Below are positions 14,282 to 14,904 of a stretch of DNA of 14,904 nt, piece by piece. Source of the stretch: Thermoleophilia bacterium. Lineage in GTDB: Bacteria; Actinomycetota; Thermoleophilia; Gaiellales; Gaiellaceae. The notes beneath the pieces were generated by a model. It was given only the letters and a program-made list of their open reading frames with translations, was not told the origin of the DNA and did no database searches. Position 1 is the stretch's first letter. Every line of letters begins with the position of its first letter. The stretch spans positions 1 to 14,904 of the forward strand of contig JAERMP010000170.1 of NCBI GenBank assembly GCA_016844515.1, written 5' to 3'. The translations under genes were made by a program, and so were the position numbers.

Positions 14282-14904
14282 CGAGCGGCCGTGCGAACGC
14301 CTGCCCTCGAACGGGCCCGCTCGAGTGCGGCGCCGACGAAGCCGCGGAAGAGCGGCGCGGGGCGCGTCGGACGCGACTTGAACTCGGGATGAAACTGGCT
14401 GGCAACGAACCACGGGTGATCGGGTAGCTCGACGATCTCGACGAGCCGTCCGTCCTGGAACGTTCCGGAGACGACCAACCCCGCGTCGACGAGTCGCGAC
14501 CGAAGCTCGTTGTTCACCTCGTAGCGATGCCGATGCCGCTCATGGATCACGAGCTCGCCGTAGGTTTCCCGCGCCCTCGTTCCCTCGACGAGCTCTACCG
14601 CCTGCGCACCGAGGCGCATCGTGCCGCCGAGATCCTCGATCTCCTTCTGCTCGGGGAGCAGGTCGATCACGGGGAACGGGGTCTCGGGATCCATCTCGGT
14701 CGAGTTGGCGCCCTCCATCCCGGCGACGTGCCGCGCGAAGTCGGAGACCGCGACATGCATACCGAGGCAGATTCCGAGGTACGGGATCTCACGTTCTCGC
14801 GCAACGCGACAGGCGAGGATCTTCCCTTCCCAGCCTCGTGAGCCGAACCCTCCGGGGACGAGCACGCCGTCTGCGTGCTCGAGCTCCCGCACCGCTTCCT
14901 CGTA
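14278..14904 (-). CDS. pyrG: CTP synthase, C-terminal glutaminase domain (5' end beyond window)
   Basis: The last 208 codons of CTP synthase, which makes CTP from UTP, ATP and glutamine-derived ammonia. The window edge cuts the upstream synthetase domain. The frame continues past the internal Met near 14892 to the edge, so that Met is not the start. The class I glutaminase site is intact: oxyanion loop [12 protein letters not shown], nucleophile Cys in YLGICLGMH (residue 46 of the fragment), and the His-Glu pair in [11 protein letters not shown]. The family hallmark EGANSTE and the HRHRYEVNN block are also present. His replaces the Gln that often follows GICLGM. The stop overlaps the Nudix start. 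Confidence 0.96.
   Translation of the reverse strand, partial: YEEAVRELEHADGVLVPGGFGSRGWEGKILACRVAREREIPYLGICLGMHVAVSDFARHVAGMEGANSTEMDPETPFPVIDLLPEQKEIEDLGGTMRLGAQAVELVEGTRARETYGELVIHERHRHRYEVNNELRSRLVDAGLVVSGTFQDGRLVEIVELPDHPWFVASQFHPEFKSRPTRPAPLFRGFVGAALERARSRAGVRTAAR

Noticed and set aside
14282..14413. N-terminal extension of the Nudix protein into pyrG
   Set aside because: It overlaps conserved CTP synthase sequence in another frame and is Arg-rich. The TTG at the pyrG stop sits directly before the domain.
1..14904. CRISPR arrays, tRNA, rRNA, riboswitches, integrase or transposase genes
   Set aside because: I looked on both strands and saw no regularly spaced repeats, cloverleaf-like sequence, ribosomal RNA segments or recombinase motifs.

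Overview
The window is GC-rich (roughly two thirds G+C by eye). Nearly all genes are tightly packed on the minus strand, with many GTG/TTG starts and 4-nt start/stop overlaps. Protein style and gene content suggest a high-GC actinobacterium, plausibly class Thermoleophilia (Gaiella/Solirubrobacter-like). That placement is inferred from recalled family resemblance, not from any search.

Layout, read along the minus strand from the right edge: the glutaminase end of CTP synthase (pyrG, cut by the edge); a Nudix hydrolase starting inside the pyrG stop; an M20 di-zinc peptidase; a small plus-strand monooxygenase-like gene converging on the peptidase across a hairpin; alanine dehydrogenase (ald); an RDD membrane protein; a very large DUF2339 membrane protein; a tiny plus-strand one-helix protein; phosphopentomutase (deoB); a methyltransferase; a plus-strand HicB-like gene; pyrimidine-nucleoside phosphorylase (deoA/pdp); mutM; a 62-residue zinc ribbon; a 78-residue unknown; an intergenic patch with palindromes and a mutM-tail copy; a nucleotidyltransferase; and a second methyltransferase running off the left edge. 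PyrG, DeoA and DeoB form a pyrimidine synthesis and nucleoside-salvage theme. MutM and perhaps the Nudix protein add repair or clean-up of damaged bases and nucleotides.

The most striking structure is around ald. The last 137 codons of ald are present twice, as direct repeats 4,640 bp apart (416 aligned bp, 27 differences, no gaps). One copy ends the ald gene. The other is fused in frame to the C-terminus of DUF2339. Both copies begin at the same nucleotide. The first 99 bp from that junction are identical and all differences lie farther downstream, most of them silent. The ald gene itself lacks about 29 codons of its Rossmann fold at exactly this junction. The RDD and DUF2339 genes are therefore bracketed by two ald 3' ends, the geometry left when a DNA segment enters a gene and carries a replacement 3' end. 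A smaller parallel lies 617 bp downstream of the mutM tail: a 15-codon copy of its zinc-finger end (14 of 15 residues identical), next to nested palindromes and a 24-bp imperfect direct repeat that flanks the nucleotidyltransferase.

No integrase, transposase, CRISPR array, tRNA or rRNA was recognised. Assembly or amplification chimerism must be excluded before the ald and mutM structures are given biological meaning.
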